A DNA stretch of 64,000 nucleotides from Avipropionibacterium sp050157065. Its GTDB lineage: Bacteria; Actinomycetota; Actinomycetes; Propionibacteriales; Propionibacteriaceae. This document shows, in pieces, positions 1-8,021 of this stretch (the stretch's first letter is position 1; each line of letters begins with the position of its first letter). The stretch lies in assembly GCA_050157065.1 (NCBI GenBank), contig CP189573.1. One strand, 5' to 3'. The position numbers were made by a program, and so were the translations under genes. Under the pieces are notes generated by a model. The model was given only the letters and a program-made list of their open reading frames with translations. It was not told where the DNA came from and did not search any database.

Positions 1-1
1 G

Positions 2-286
2 AGTGCCGGCATCGAGACTGCCGCCGAGGTGGGAACCCTCTCCCCCGAGCAGGTGCTCGCACTCGCCACCGCCCATGATCATCGCGACGCCGAGGCGCTG
101 TTGGTGCCCGACACCGCGATGCGGACCCTCGGGGTGGTGCCACAGCTCGAGGCGGCCCTCGGCAAGCCGGTGCTCACCGCCAACCAGGTGACCGTCTGGG
201 AAGGCCTGCGACTGGCCGGCGTCCGGCCGCACCATGATCAACTCGGCCGGCTGTTCGCCGCGGAGGTCGCCGGTGCCGATCGCTGA
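2..286 (+). CDS. Maleate isomerase / arylmalonate decarboxylase family protein, C-terminal part (5' end outside window)
   Basis: Only the last 94 residues are present; the frame is open from base 2. The segment LEAALGKPVLTANQVTVW matches the conserved C-terminal stretch of the Asp/Glu racemase superfamily branch that contains maleate cis-trans isomerase and arylmalonate decarboxylase. In many members the preceding strand carries the second catalytic Cys just before a T-x-x-R-T stretch; here it reads VPDTAMRT, with Asp where Cys is usual, so the substrate may differ or the enzyme may work with one Cys. It overlaps the downstream GntR gene by 14 bp, so the two are probably co-transcribed and the regulator may control this enzyme. 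The substrate cannot be named from this fragment. Confidence 0.7.
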   Translation, partial: SAGIETAAEVGTLSPEQVLALATAHDHRDAEALLVPDTAMRTLGVVPQLEAALGKPVLTANQVTVWEGLRLAGVRPHHDQLGRLFAAEVAGADR

Positions 287-950
287 GCTCGCACCCCGAC
301 CGCGGCCCTCGACCGTCGAGTACATCGCCGAGGAGCTGCGGACGGCCATCATGACCGGACGGCTCGCCCAGGGTGAGCAGCTCGGCGAGGCCGAGCTGGC
401 CGAACGGTTCGCGGTGTCGCGCGGGCCGTTGCGTGAGGCGATGCAGCGGCTGGTGTCGGAGGGGGTGTTGGTGGCGATCCGCAACCGGGGGGTGTTCGTG
501 GTCGACCTGACGATGGCGGACGTGGTCGACGTCTACCGGACCCGGTCGGTGATCGAGCGAGGGGCGATCGAGCAGGTGATGTCCCATGATCGGGAGTCCG
601 CCCACCGTGCCCTGGCGCCGAGCGTCACCGCGATGCGCACCGCGGCCCGCCGGGGCAACGGGTCGGCGGTGTCGGACGCCGACCACGCCTTCCACGAGAC
701 GCTGGTGAACCTGTCGGGCAGCCCACGGTTGATCCGGGCCATGCGCACCCTCGTGGTCGAGACCCGGATGTGCCTGGGTGAGTTGGAGACCACATACGCC
801 GATCTGGAGACCCAGGTCACCGAGCACGAGGACCTGCAAGAGGCCATCCTGCACGGGACGCCGGCCCGGGCGAAGCAGCTGCTGGTGTCCCACCTCGATG
901 ACGCCGTGCACCGACTGCAGGCCAAGCGGGATCCGGTGCCCGGCGAGTGA
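273..950 (+). CDS. GntR-family transcriptional regulator, FadR/FCD type
   Basis: 225 residues. An N-terminal winged helix-turn-helix occupies about residues 10-75 (ELAERFAVSRGPLREAMQRL is the recognition region), followed by an all-helical FCD-type ligand domain containing VYRTRSVIERGAIEQ. A GTG start at 273 is chosen because GGAGGT at 262-267 lies 5 nt upstream; a longer reading frame opens at 234 but has no ribosome-binding site and would overlap the previous gene more. The gene overlaps the isomerase-like gene, implying translational coupling. FCD-GntR proteins are usually local repressors released by a carboxylic acid, which fits a neighbour acting on dicarboxylates or malonates. The effector is unknown. 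Confidence 0.88.
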   Translation: MPIAELAPRPRPSTVEYIAEELRTAIMTGRLAQGEQLGEAELAERFAVSRGPLREAMQRLVSEGVLVAIRNRGVFVVDLTMADVVDVYRTRSVIERGAIEQVMSHDRESAHRALAPSVTAMRTAARRGNGSAVSDADHAFHETLVNLSGSPRLIRAMRTLVVETRMCLGELETTYADLETQVTEHEDLQEAILHGTPARAKQLLVSHLDDAVHRLQAKRDPVPGE

Positions 951-969
951 GGGCAGCCCGTCGGGGCGG

Positions 970-2250
970 CTACCCCTTCGTCGCGTAGTAGCGACCCAGG
1001 AACTCGTCACGGAACGCGTCCAGCTCGCCGGCCACCAGGGCCGCCCGGATCCGGTCGACCAACCTGATCACGAAACGTTCGTTGTGGATCGTGGCCAACG
1101 TGTTGGCGATGATCTCGCGTGACTTGAACAGGTGGTGCAGGTAGGCCCGGGAGTAGTTCGCGCAGGTGTAGCAGTCACACTCGGCGTCGATCGGGTCGAG
1201 GTTGCGCCGGTTGGCCGCGGTGGTCACGTTGAACCGGCCGTCGTGGCTGTAGAGCGCGGCGTTGCGGGCCACCCGCGACGGCGACACACAGTCGAAGGTG
1301 TCGACCCCGGCGGCCACCGCAGCGAACACGTCGTCGGGTTCGGAGATGCCGAGCAGGTGGCGCGGCCGGTCCTCGGGCAACTCGTCGGCACACCAGCCGA
1401 CGATCGTGCCGAGGTTCTCCTTCTCCAACGCACCGCCGATGCCGTACCCGTCGAAGCCGTACCCGTCGGACCCGGACCCGGTCGAGCCGGCCCCGTCCGG
1501 CCCGTCCCCGGTGTGCCGCAGCGCGGCGAGGTCGCGGCTCGCCTTGCGGCGCAGGTCTTCGTACTGGGCGCCCTGGATCACCCCGAACAACGCCTGGTAC
1601 GGCCGGTGCGACCGCTCGGTGGTGAGCCGGTGGTGCTCGGTCAGGCAACGCTGCGCCCAGCGGCGGGTCCGCTCCAGCGACTCCTCCTGGTAGCCGCGGG
1701 TGTTCATCAGCGTGGTCAGCTCGTCGAAGGCGAAGATGACGTCGGCTCCGAGCTGGTGCTGCACCCCCATCGACACCTCGGGGGTGAAGCGGTGGGTGCT
1801 GCCGTCGAGGTGGGAGGTGAAGGTGACCCCGTCGTCGTCCACCTTCGCCCGCCGCTCCGTCCCCTCGGCGATCACGTCGTCGTCGGCCAACCCGGCGGTG
1901 TCCATCGCCAGCACCTTCTTGAACCCGACGCCCAGGCTCATCACCTGGAAGCCGCCCGAGTCGGTGAACGTCGGGCCCGCCCAGTTCATGAACGCCCCCA
2001 GCCCGCCGGCCGCGTCGATCAGGTCGGCACCGGGTTGCAGGTACAGGTGGTACGCGTTGGCCAGCACCGCCTGCGCCCCGATCTCGGTCAGCGTCTCGGG
2101 CAACAGCGCCTTCACCGTCGCCTTGGTGCCGACCGCGATGAAGGCGGGCGTCTCGATCGGGCCGTGCGGTGTGGAGATCACCCCGGCCCGGGCGTGGCCC
2201 TGCCCGGTCGCGGTGATGGTGAACCCGAAGTCGTCCGGCGACGGCGTCAT
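970..2250 (-). CDS. tgt: tRNA-guanine(34) transglycosylase
   Basis: 426 residues. The enzyme exchanges guanine 34 in GUN-anticodon tRNAs for preQ1 or queuine on the way to queuosine. Visible signatures: FTDSGGFQVMSLG with the general-base Asp, VDTFDCVSPSRVARN with the nucleophilic Asp, and the zinc site CDCYTC followed by a downstream His. Between the ALRHTG and GIGGALEKE segments lies a Gly/Ser/Asp-rich insertion of roughly 15-20 residues built from short repeats (GSGSDG, YGFDGYG), which looks like local minisatellite expansion. The start codon overlaps the rsmE stop as ATGA, making this the last gene of the hrcA-dnaJ-rsmE-tgt operon. No other queuosine gene is in the window. Confidence 0.95.
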   Translation of the reverse strand: MTPSPDDFGFTITATGQGHARAGVISTPHGPIETPAFIAVGTKATVKALLPETLTEIGAQAVLANAYHLYLQPGADLIDAAGGLGAFMNWAGPTFTDSGGFQVMSLGVGFKKVLAMDTAGLADDDVIAEGTERRAKVDDDGVTFTSHLDGSTHRFTPEVSMGVQHQLGADVIFAFDELTTLMNTRGYQEESLERTRRWAQRCLTEHHRLTTERSHRPYQALFGVIQGAQYEDLRRKASRDLAALRHTGDGPDGAGSTGSGSDGYGFDGYGIGGALEKENLGTIVGWCADELPEDRPRHLLGISEPDDVFAAVAAGVDTFDCVSPSRVARNAALYSHDGRFNVTTAANRRNLDPIDAECDCYTCANYSRAYLHHLFKSREIIANTLATIHNERFVIRLVDRIRAALVAGELDAFRDEFLGRYYATKG

Positions 2251-2999
2251 GGCCGCCCCATCCGCAGCCAGCCAGCCGCGACGGCCCCCGCGGTCGAGGT
2301 CCGCAGCACCCCGTCACTGATCAGGGCCGGACGTGCCCCGGCGGCGGTGAACGCCGCCAGTTCGTCGTCGGTGATGCCGCCCTCGGGGCCGATGATGATC
2401 ATGATCGGGCCGGGCCGGCCGGCCGGTGTCGTCGACGGATCGAGCACCTGCGGCAAGGTTTCGGTGGCGGTCTCGTGCAGCACCAGCCCGACGGCGCAGT
2501 CGGCCAGCAACGCGGTCACGCCGTCGGTGGTCATCGCCTCGTCGACCGTCGGCACCCGGAATCGCCGGGACTGCTTGGCCGCCTCGCGGGCGGTGGAGCG
2601 CCACCGGCCCAAGGTCTTGTCGGCCCGCTCGGTGGTCCACCGCACGATCGACCGGGTTGCCTGCCAGGGCACGAATCGGGTGACTCCGACCTCGGTCATC
2701 AGCTCGACCGCCAGCTCACCGCGGTCCCCCTTCGCCAGGGCCTGCACGGCGATCACCTCGGGCTGCGTCGCCGGCTGGGTCAACCGCTCGGCCACCTCGA
2801 CGACGAGCCCCTTCTTCGAGGCCGACACCACCGGTCCGCGGATCGCACCGCCGATGCCGTCGGCGACGATGATCACCTCACCGACCGCGATCCGGCGGAC
2901 CACGGCGGCATGGCGTCCCTCCTCGCCGGCGAGTTCGTACGTCTGGCCGACCTCGGGCAGTCGGTCATCGGTCCCGGCGAGGAAGACCGGATCGGTCAC
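2247..2999 (-). CDS. rsmE: 16S rRNA (uracil(1498)-N(3))-methyltransferase
   Basis: 250 residues, the usual size for the SPOUT-family enzyme that methylates U1498 of 16S rRNA. The N-terminal PUA-like part includes EEGRHAAVVRRIAVGE; the C-terminal knotted domain has the diagnostic IIIGPEGGITDDELAAF stretch and the final LISDGVLRTSTAGAVA motif that binds S-adenosylmethionine. The GTG start overlaps the dnaJ stop by 4 nt and its own stop overlaps the tgt start by 4 nt, so translation of the three genes is likely coupled. Placement directly after dnaJ is a common bacterial arrangement. No anomaly is seen. Confidence 0.95.
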   Translation of the reverse strand: MTDPVFLAGTDDRLPEVGQTYELAGEEGRHAAVVRRIAVGEVIIVADGIGGAIRGPVVSASKKGLVVEVAERLTQPATQPEVIAVQALAKGDRGELAVELMTEVGVTRFVPWQATRSIVRWTTERADKTLGRWRSTAREAAKQSRRFRVPTVDEAMTTDGVTALLADCAVGLVLHETATETLPQVLDPSTTPAGRPGPIMIIIGPEGGITDDELAAFTAAGARPALISDGVLRTSTAGAVAAGWLRMGRP

Positions 3000-4189
3000 T
3001 GGCCGACGAAGGCGTCGCGCAACCGACCGAAGACCCCACGGTGGTGCTTCTGCACCGTCACCTCCGGAGCCTCCTCACCGCGCTGTGCGGCGAGCTGACG
3101 CAGGGTGTCGCGCTGCTGGTCGTCCAGCTTGGTCGGGGTCTGCACGAGCAGGGTGATGCCGAGCTTGCCGCGACCCTGGCCCCGCAGCTTCGGCACACCA
3201 CGGTCCTCCAGCACGATCCGGGTGCCGGACTGGGTGCCGGACGGTACCTCGACGCTGACCGTACGGTCGGCGACGTCGGAGTCGTCGCGGTCGGCGTCGA
3301 TCGTGGCGACGTCCACCTGGGTGCCGAGGGCGGCCGCGGTCATCGGGATCTTCACCACCATGTCCAGGTCGTCACCGTCGCGCTGGAATACGTCGTGCGG
3401 GGCGACGCGCAGCTCGACGTACAGGTCGCCGGCCGGGCCGCCTCCCGGACCGACCTCGCCTTGGGAGTCGAGGTGGATCCGGTTGCCGGTGTCGACGCCG
3501 GGCGGGATCTTCACGTTCAGCGTGCGCGCCGACCGCACCCGACCCTCGCCGGAGCACTCGTTGCACGGGTTCGGGATGATCGTGCCGTAGCCGCGGCAGT
3601 TGGGGCACGGCTGGGTGGTACGGATGTCACCGATGAACGACCGCTGGATGTGCGTGACGTCACCTTGGCCATGGCAGGTGGTGCACGGCTCGGGCTTCGA
3701 CTCGCCCTCCGCCCCGCGACCGTTGCAGCGCGGACACAGCACGGCGGTGTCGACCCGGACCTGCTTGGTGATGCCGAACGCGGCCTCGGCCAGGTCGAGC
3801 TCGACCCGGACCAGCGCGTCCTGGCCCCGCCGGGTCCGCGAGCGCGGGCCGCGACTGCTGCTGCCGTTGCCCTGGCCGAACATCGCGTCGACCAGGTTGG
3901 TGAAGTCGAAGCCGGCCTGCCCGCCACCGGGGAAGCCGCCCATCCCACCCATGCCGCCCATGCCGCCGGCACCGGGGCGGGCGCCCATGTCGTACATCTG
4001 CCGCTTCTGCGGATCGCGCAGGGTCTCGTACGCCTGCGCGACGGCCTTGAACTTCTCCGCCGCATCGGGCTCGCTGGCCACGTCGGGGTGCATCGTCCGC
4101 GCCTTGCGGCGGTAGGCCTTCTTGATCTCCTCGGCCGAGGCGTTCTTCTCGACCCCGAGGATCTCGTAGTAGTCGGTTTCCGGGCTCAT
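2996..4189 (-). CDS. dnaJ: Chaperone protein DnaJ (type I J protein)
   Basis: 397 residues. Domain order is canonical: J domain at residues 1-70 with the HPD triad in RTMHPDVASEP, a Gly/Met-Gly rich segment (GGMGGMGGMGGFPGG), then four CxxCxGxG zinc repeats (CPRCNGRG, CTTCHGQG, CPNCRGYG, CNECSGEG), and the C-terminal client-binding beta domains. It stimulates ATP hydrolysis by DnaK, which is not encoded in the window. The gene starts one base after the hrcA stop codon, with AAGGA about 5 nt upstream. The hrcA linkage and upstream CIRCE mark it as the HrcA-controlled dnaJ2-type copy seen in actinobacteria rather than the copy in the dnaK-grpE operon. Confidence 0.96.
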   Translation of the reverse strand: MSPETDYYEILGVEKNASAEEIKKAYRRKARTMHPDVASEPDAAEKFKAVAQAYETLRDPQKRQMYDMGARPGAGGMGGMGGMGGFPGGGQAGFDFTNLVDAMFGQGNGSSSRGPRSRTRRGQDALVRVELDLAEAAFGITKQVRVDTAVLCPRCNGRGAEGESKPEPCTTCHGQGDVTHIQRSFIGDIRTTQPCPNCRGYGTIIPNPCNECSGEGRVRSARTLNVKIPPGVDTGNRIHLDSQGEVGPGGGPAGDLYVELRVAPHDVFQRDGDDLDMVVKIPMTAAALGTQVDVATIDADRDDSDVADRTVSVEVPSGTQSGTRIVLEDRGVPKLRGQGRGKLGITLLVQTPTKLDDQQRDTLRQLAAQRGEEAPEVTVQKHHRGVFGRLRDAFVGQ

Positions 4190-4190
4190 C

Positions 4191-5204
4191 TCATCCTTCG
4201 CTCAGGAAGCGGCTGACATAGCGGGCAATCGCGCGCACCGAGGCGATGGTCGCGGGGTAGTCCATGCGGGTGGGTCCGACCACACCGAGGGTGGCCAGGG
4301 CGTCACCGCCCACGCCGTAACCGGTGGTGACCACCGACGTGGCTCGCAGTTCAGCGTACGGGTTCTCCACCCCGATCCGCACGGTGACGTCGTCGGGGCT
4401 CGCCGCCTCACCCAGCAGCCGGAGCAGGACGACCTGCTCCTCCAGCGCTTCGAGCACCGGTTGCAGGGTGCTGGAGAAGTCGGGGCCGAAGCGGGTCAGG
4501 TTGGGCACGCCACCGACGACGACCTTCGTGCCGGGGTTGGTGGCGAGCAGGTCGATCAGGGTGGCCACGGTCAACTGGCCCAGCGTCCGCTCGTCGGGAC
4601 GCAGCTCCATCACCAGCCGCCCCAGGGCGGCCATCGCCTGCTCCGGCGTCTGCCCGACGGTCGCGGTGTTGAGCCGGGCCCGCACGTCGGCCAGCACGTC
4701 CGGGTCGTGGTCGTGCAGCTCCAGCACCCGCTGCTCCACCCGACCTGACGAGGTGACCATGATCAACATCGCCCGCTCGCTGGTGAGGCTGACCAACTCG
4801 ACGGTGACGACGGCCTCGTGGTCGCGGGTCGGGTACTGCACCATCGCGACCTGCTGGGTGACCTGCGCCAGCAGCCGTACGGTTCGGGTCACCACGTCGT
4901 CGATGCCGGCCGCCCCGGAGAAGAAGGTGTGGATGGCGCGCCGCTCCGCCCCCGACAGCGGCTTGACCGCGCTCAGTCGGTCGACGAAGAGGCGGTAGCC
5001 CTTGTCGGTCGGGATGCGCCCGGCGCTGGTGTGGGGCTGGGTGATGTAGCCCTCGGCCTCCAGCACGGCCATGTCGTTGCGGACCGTCGCCGGTGAGACG
5101 CCGAGGTTGTGACGGTCGACCAACGCCTTGGAGCCGACCGGCTCCATGGAGTCGACGTAGTCGGACACGATGGCACGAAGTACGCTCAGCTTTCGATCAT
5201 CCAT
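4191..5204 (-). CDS. hrcA: Heat-inducible transcription repressor HrcA
   Basis: 337 residues. The N-terminal winged helix contains VGSKALVDRHNLGVSPATVRN, and the rest matches the GAF-like plus insertion domain architecture of HrcA, with the YLSRFL-like end seen here as YVSRFLSEG. The ATG at 5204 is preferred to an in-frame upstream GTG at 5258 because GGGAGG lies 6 nt upstream and the product then begins MDDRKLSVLRAIV, the usual N-terminus. HrcA binds the CIRCE element, found 48 nt upstream of this start, so the gene is autoregulated together with dnaJ, rsmE and tgt. Gene order and motif make this call very secure. Confidence 0.96.
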   Translation of the reverse strand: MDDRKLSVLRAIVSDYVDSMEPVGSKALVDRHNLGVSPATVRNDMAVLEAEGYITQPHTSAGRIPTDKGYRLFVDRLSAVKPLSGAERRAIHTFFSGAAGIDDVVTRTVRLLAQVTQQVAMVQYPTRDHEAVVTVELVSLTSERAMLIMVTSSGRVEQRVLELHDHDPDVLADVRARLNTATVGQTPEQAMAALGRLVMELRPDERTLGQLTVATLIDLLATNPGTKVVVGGVPNLTRFGPDFSSTLQPVLEALEEQVVLLRLLGEAASPDDVTVRIGVENPYAELRATSVVTTGYGVGGDALATLGVVGPTRMDYPATIASVRAIARYVSRFLSEG

Positions 5205-5251
5205 GTCGATCCTCCCGTCGGTCGCTGGTCGGCATGCGCTGGCATGAGTCG

Positions 5252-5278
5252 TTGGCACTCAAGAAATGCGAGTGCCAG
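5252..5278. promoter_or_regulatory. CIRCE element (HrcA operator)
   Basis: TTGGCACTC at 5252-5260 and GAGTGCCAG at 5270-5278 are inverted repeats separated by exactly 9 nt (8 of 9 positions pair). The consensus is TTAGCACTC-N9-GAGTGCTAA. It sits between hrcA and the divergent hydrolase gene, 48 nt from the hrcA start and 69 nt from the hydrolase start, so HrcA could also affect the divergent promoter. Confidence 0.93.
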
Positions 5279-5347
5279 TCTAACCCGCCACCGAAGGGCC
5301 TGTCCGGGACCATGAAGGAGCCGTCCGTGCCTGAAGGAGACCACCCC

Positions 5348-6211
5348 ATGACCGACCGCACCACCAGGTCGTCACGCTTCACCCTCGGGGAGTGGCAGCC
5401 GGTCGCCGACCGAGTGTGGCGCGCCGTGGCCGAACCCGACCAGGTCACGATCGGCCTGGTCGCCGGTGACACCGGCGCCCTCGTGGTCGACACCGGGTCG
5501 TCCCCCGAACAGGGCCGGGCGATCCGGGCGGCGGCGGAAGAGCTCGCGGGGGTGCCGGTGACCGCGGTCGTGGTGACCCACGGCCACCGTGACCACATCC
5601 TCGGCCTGGCCGCCTTCGACGACGTCGACAGTGTCGGCCACGAGTCACTCGCCGATGCCGTCCACGACCCCGACCTGCTGGCCGACGCCGAACGACTCGG
5701 CGTCCCGGCCGATGCGGTGCGGGCCCCACGGCGTGGCATCGCCGCGGTCGCCGTGATCGACCTGGGTGGGGTCCGGGTGGAGGTCGTGCACGCCGGCGAG
5801 GGGCACACCGCCGGTGACGTGGTGGCCTACCTCCCCGACGCCGACGTGGTGTTCGTCGGTGACCTGATCGAGCAGGGCGACGCGCCCTCGTACGGCAGCG
5901 ACTCGTTCGCCGCGGAATGGCCGGCGAGTCTCGACACCGCGATCGGGCTGGTGGGTGACAAGACCGTCGTCGTCCCCGGCCACGGCGAGCCGCTGGGCCG
6001 GATCGAGGCCATCACGGCGCGCTCCGAAGTGGCCGCGGTCGCCAACGAGATCGAGTCGCTGATCGACCGCGGTGTCGGCGCCGACGCGGCGCTGGCCGAG
6101 GGGAACTGGCCCTACCCCGTCGAGCGGATCCGCGACGGGGTCGCCGCCGAGTACGCCCGCGCCGCCGACCGGGGTGTCCGTGGCACCCGGCCCACCCTCC
6201 CGCTGGCCTGA
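5348..6211 (+). CDS. Metallo-beta-lactamase-fold hydrolase
   Basis: 287 residues, no signal peptide, probably cytoplasmic. The fold is shown by THGHRDHILG (HxHxDH metal-binding motif), EGHTAGDVVAYLPDADVVFVG (third metal ligand His and following strand, with Asp in FVGDLIE) and VVPGHGEP (last ligand His). This arrangement resembles glyoxalase II-like and related thioester or lactone hydrolases; the substrate cannot be assigned. The ATG at 5348 is chosen because AAGGAGA at 5334-5340 precedes it by 7 nt; an in-frame ATG at 5312 lacks such a site. The gene is divergent from hrcA, with the CIRCE element in the shared region. Confidence 0.85.
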   Translation: MTDRTTRSSRFTLGEWQPVADRVWRAVAEPDQVTIGLVAGDTGALVVDTGSSPEQGRAIRAAAEELAGVPVTAVVVTHGHRDHILGLAAFDDVDSVGHESLADAVHDPDLLADAERLGVPADAVRAPRRGIAAVAVIDLGGVRVEVVHAGEGHTAGDVVAYLPDADVVFVGDLIEQGDAPSYGSDSFAAEWPASLDTAIGLVGDKTVVVPGHGEPLGRIEAITARSEVAAVANEIESLIDRGVGADAALAEGNWPYPVERIRDGVAAEYARAADRGVRGTRPTLPLA

Positions 6212-6253
6212 CCCGCGACCTCGCACCGCACCCCGTCACCCGGTGGCCGACGG

Positions 6254-7768
6254 TCAGGGGGCCAGCGAGAACGGGACCTCCGGGTCGAGCACGGCCGTCG
6301 CCCACGCGCGGGCGGACTTCGACACCGCCCGGTCGTCGGTGACCCGTTCCACGAGGGTGCTGCCGGAGGCGTACTCGCCGAGGACGAACACCAGATCACC
6401 GGCGGCCACCTCGTACTCGGTCCACGCCTGGATGGTCCGGCCGTGCGGCGGAGTGGTGTCGTCGTTCACCGGAGGGAGCAGCGGTGGATGCCACGACAGC
6501 TTCGTGAACCACGCCTCGACCGCTTCGGTCGGGACCAGCTCGACCTCCACCTCGGCCTGACGTCCCCCCGTCAGGGCAACCCCGATCGCCCCTTGGTCAC
6601 GCAGCTTCCGCCGGGCCGCGACGGCGGCGTGGAAGAGTTGCCTGGCGCTGTACTCACTCCCCTCGAAGTAGTGGTCCACGCCCAGCCGGTTCAGCTGGTG
6701 CATGCCCTCCAAGCCCCAGGTGCCGCTGTGGCAGACGGCGATCAGTGCCAGCTCGTGCAGCCGCCCCTCGATCTCCTCGTTGCCCAGGATGTCGACGATC
6801 TCCTCGGTCACCCAGACCGGCCACATGTCGGCGGTGGCGTCGGCGAGGTCGAGGCCGGAGAGCCGGGAGATCCAGTCGATCCACAGGTCCTGTTCGAGGA
6901 AGAACGAGGCCCGCTCCAACAGCGGATGGTCGGCCAGTGCGGCGAAGGCGCCGACGGCCTCGCCCAGCGCGGCGATCCGGCCCAGCGGGACGGCCCGGAC
7001 GGCTGCGGCGAGCAGGTCGACCTCGGCGGCGAGCTGGTCGACGTCGGCGTACCCACGACCTCCGGTCGCCCAGGCGCGCAGGTCTCCGCGGACGGCGGCG
7101 GTGCGTCGCGCCACCGGCGCGAAGTCCAGGCCGACCTGGGCCAACCCGGCCAGCGCCTGCCACGCCGCCGCGGTCTGTTTCCAGCCGTCCAGTTCCTTCA
7201 GCCGAGGGTCCAGGTCGTCGGGCACCGCGTACGCCTCCGGCGCGGTCGTGGGCCCCGGCTTGAGGGCGTCCACGCCGGCGCCGACGATGATCTCGCCGAC
7301 CTCGGACAGCGCGTCGTTGAAGGCCTGCCGCAACCCGGCCGCCGCGCCCAGCACGGCACCGCTGACCGGTCCCAGGGCGACGGCGATCAGGATCGACTGT
7401 GCGAACCCGAGGATCACCGAGGCCGCACTCTCCTCGGCCGCCGCGACCTCGGCGCGCTTCAGCGTGGCCTCGAACCCGGTGTGGGCGGTGCGGTACTCGG
7501 CGGCGTGCCGCTGCAGTGCCTGATGGGTCCGGCGGTTCGCCTCATGGGCGGGCTGGGTCACCTCCTGCAGCTGCTTCAGCACCGCCAGGGCGGCCGTGTC
7601 CAGTTCGGTCGCCTGCTGCAGCGCCGCGGCGATCCGGCCGGCTCCGCCACCGCCACGGGCGCCGGCCACGGCCCGGTTGGACAGCGCCTGCTGCTCCTCG
7701 ACCGGCTGGGTCACGGGGCTGCGACGCGTCGTGACCGGTTCCGGCTCGAGCTCCTGCTTGTCGGGCAT
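6254..7768 (-). CDS. Uncharacterised 504-residue protein with an N-terminal SNRAV-type motif
   Basis: I do not recognise a complete family. The N-terminus is charged and Pro-rich, then QQALSNRAVAG at about residue 27 resembles the (I/L)-x-NRAV motif near the start of many proteins associated with extracellular contractile injection systems and DUF4157 proteins. Residues about 45-115 are helical and coiled-coil-like, followed by a Gly/Ala-rich hydrophobic stretch (ILGFAQSILIAVALGPVSGAVLGAAAG) that could insert in or line a membrane, then a helical body with many Trp. The ATG at 7768 has GGGAGGT 7 nt upstream; the reading frame extends 321 nt further upstream without a site. It stands alone, divergent from a LacI gene. 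Similarity to injection-system cargo is inference only. Confidence 0.6.
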   Translation of the reverse strand: MPDKQELEPEPVTTRRSPVTQPVEEQQALSNRAVAGARGGGGAGRIAAALQQATELDTAALAVLKQLQEVTQPAHEANRRTHQALQRHAAEYRTAHTGFEATLKRAEVAAAEESAASVILGFAQSILIAVALGPVSGAVLGAAAGLRQAFNDALSEVGEIIVGAGVDALKPGPTTAPEAYAVPDDLDPRLKELDGWKQTAAAWQALAGLAQVGLDFAPVARRTAAVRGDLRAWATGGRGYADVDQLAAEVDLLAAAVRAVPLGRIAALGEAVGAFAALADHPLLERASFFLEQDLWIDWISRLSGLDLADATADMWPVWVTEEIVDILGNEEIEGRLHELALIAVCHSGTWGLEGMHQLNRLGVDHYFEGSEYSARQLFHAAVAARRKLRDQGAIGVALTGGRQAEVEVELVPTEAVEAWFTKLSWHPPLLPPVNDDTTPPHGRTIQAWTEYEVAAGDLVFVLGEYASGSTLVERVTDDRAVSKSARAWATAVLDPEVPFSLAP

Positions 7769-7846
7769 CGCCGTGACCTCCCCGGTCCAGCCTCCGCCGA
7801 TGACGGGGCCGGGCACAGTACGGCACGGGCAGACCTTGGGACAGCT

Positions 7847-7914
7847 GGGCGGGACAGGCGGGCGGGACAGGCGGGCGGGACAGGCGGGCGGGACATCTCG
7901 CCGGGACAGGCGGG
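7847..7914. repeat. 13-bp tandem repeat in a divergent promoter region
   Basis: GGGACAGGCGGGC is repeated with period 13 (copies start at 7851, 7864, 7877 and 7890; the last is degenerate), with a further relative near 7903. It lies between the start of the 504-residue protein gene and the LacI operator, so it may affect either promoter or be neutral minisatellite. Confidence 0.75.
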
Positions 7915-7954
7915 TGAATATTCGGTTGTGTCGCGCCGCTGGCGTCTGTATCGT

Positions 7955-7976
7955 TTCTCTAGATCGATTTAGAGAA
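7955..7976. promoter_or_regulatory. Palindromic operator for the adjacent LacI-family regulator
   Basis: A 22-bp palindrome with left half TTCTCTAGATC and right half GATTTAGAGAA, 20 of 22 positions symmetric around a central CG within ATCGAT. LacI-family operators characteristically have a central CG and A/T-rich inner halves. It lies 45 nt before the regulator start and is the most A/T-rich stretch nearby, consistent with autoregulation. No second copy was found in the window. Confidence 0.75.
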
Positions 7977-8021
7977 TCGTTGCAGTAACGCCGACGACGA
8001 CCGGAGAAGGAGTGGTGGACC

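Noticed and set aside
1132..3156. 674-residue open frame on the plus strand
   Set aside because: It lies opposite tgt and rsmE; its composition (Arg, Gly, Pro, Val rich, no motifs) is what antisense frames of high-GC genes look like.
5093..5347. N-terminal extension of the metallo-beta-lactamase-fold gene
   Set aside because: The extension is antisense to hrcA and crosses the CIRCE; a good ribosome-binding site precedes the ATG at 5348.
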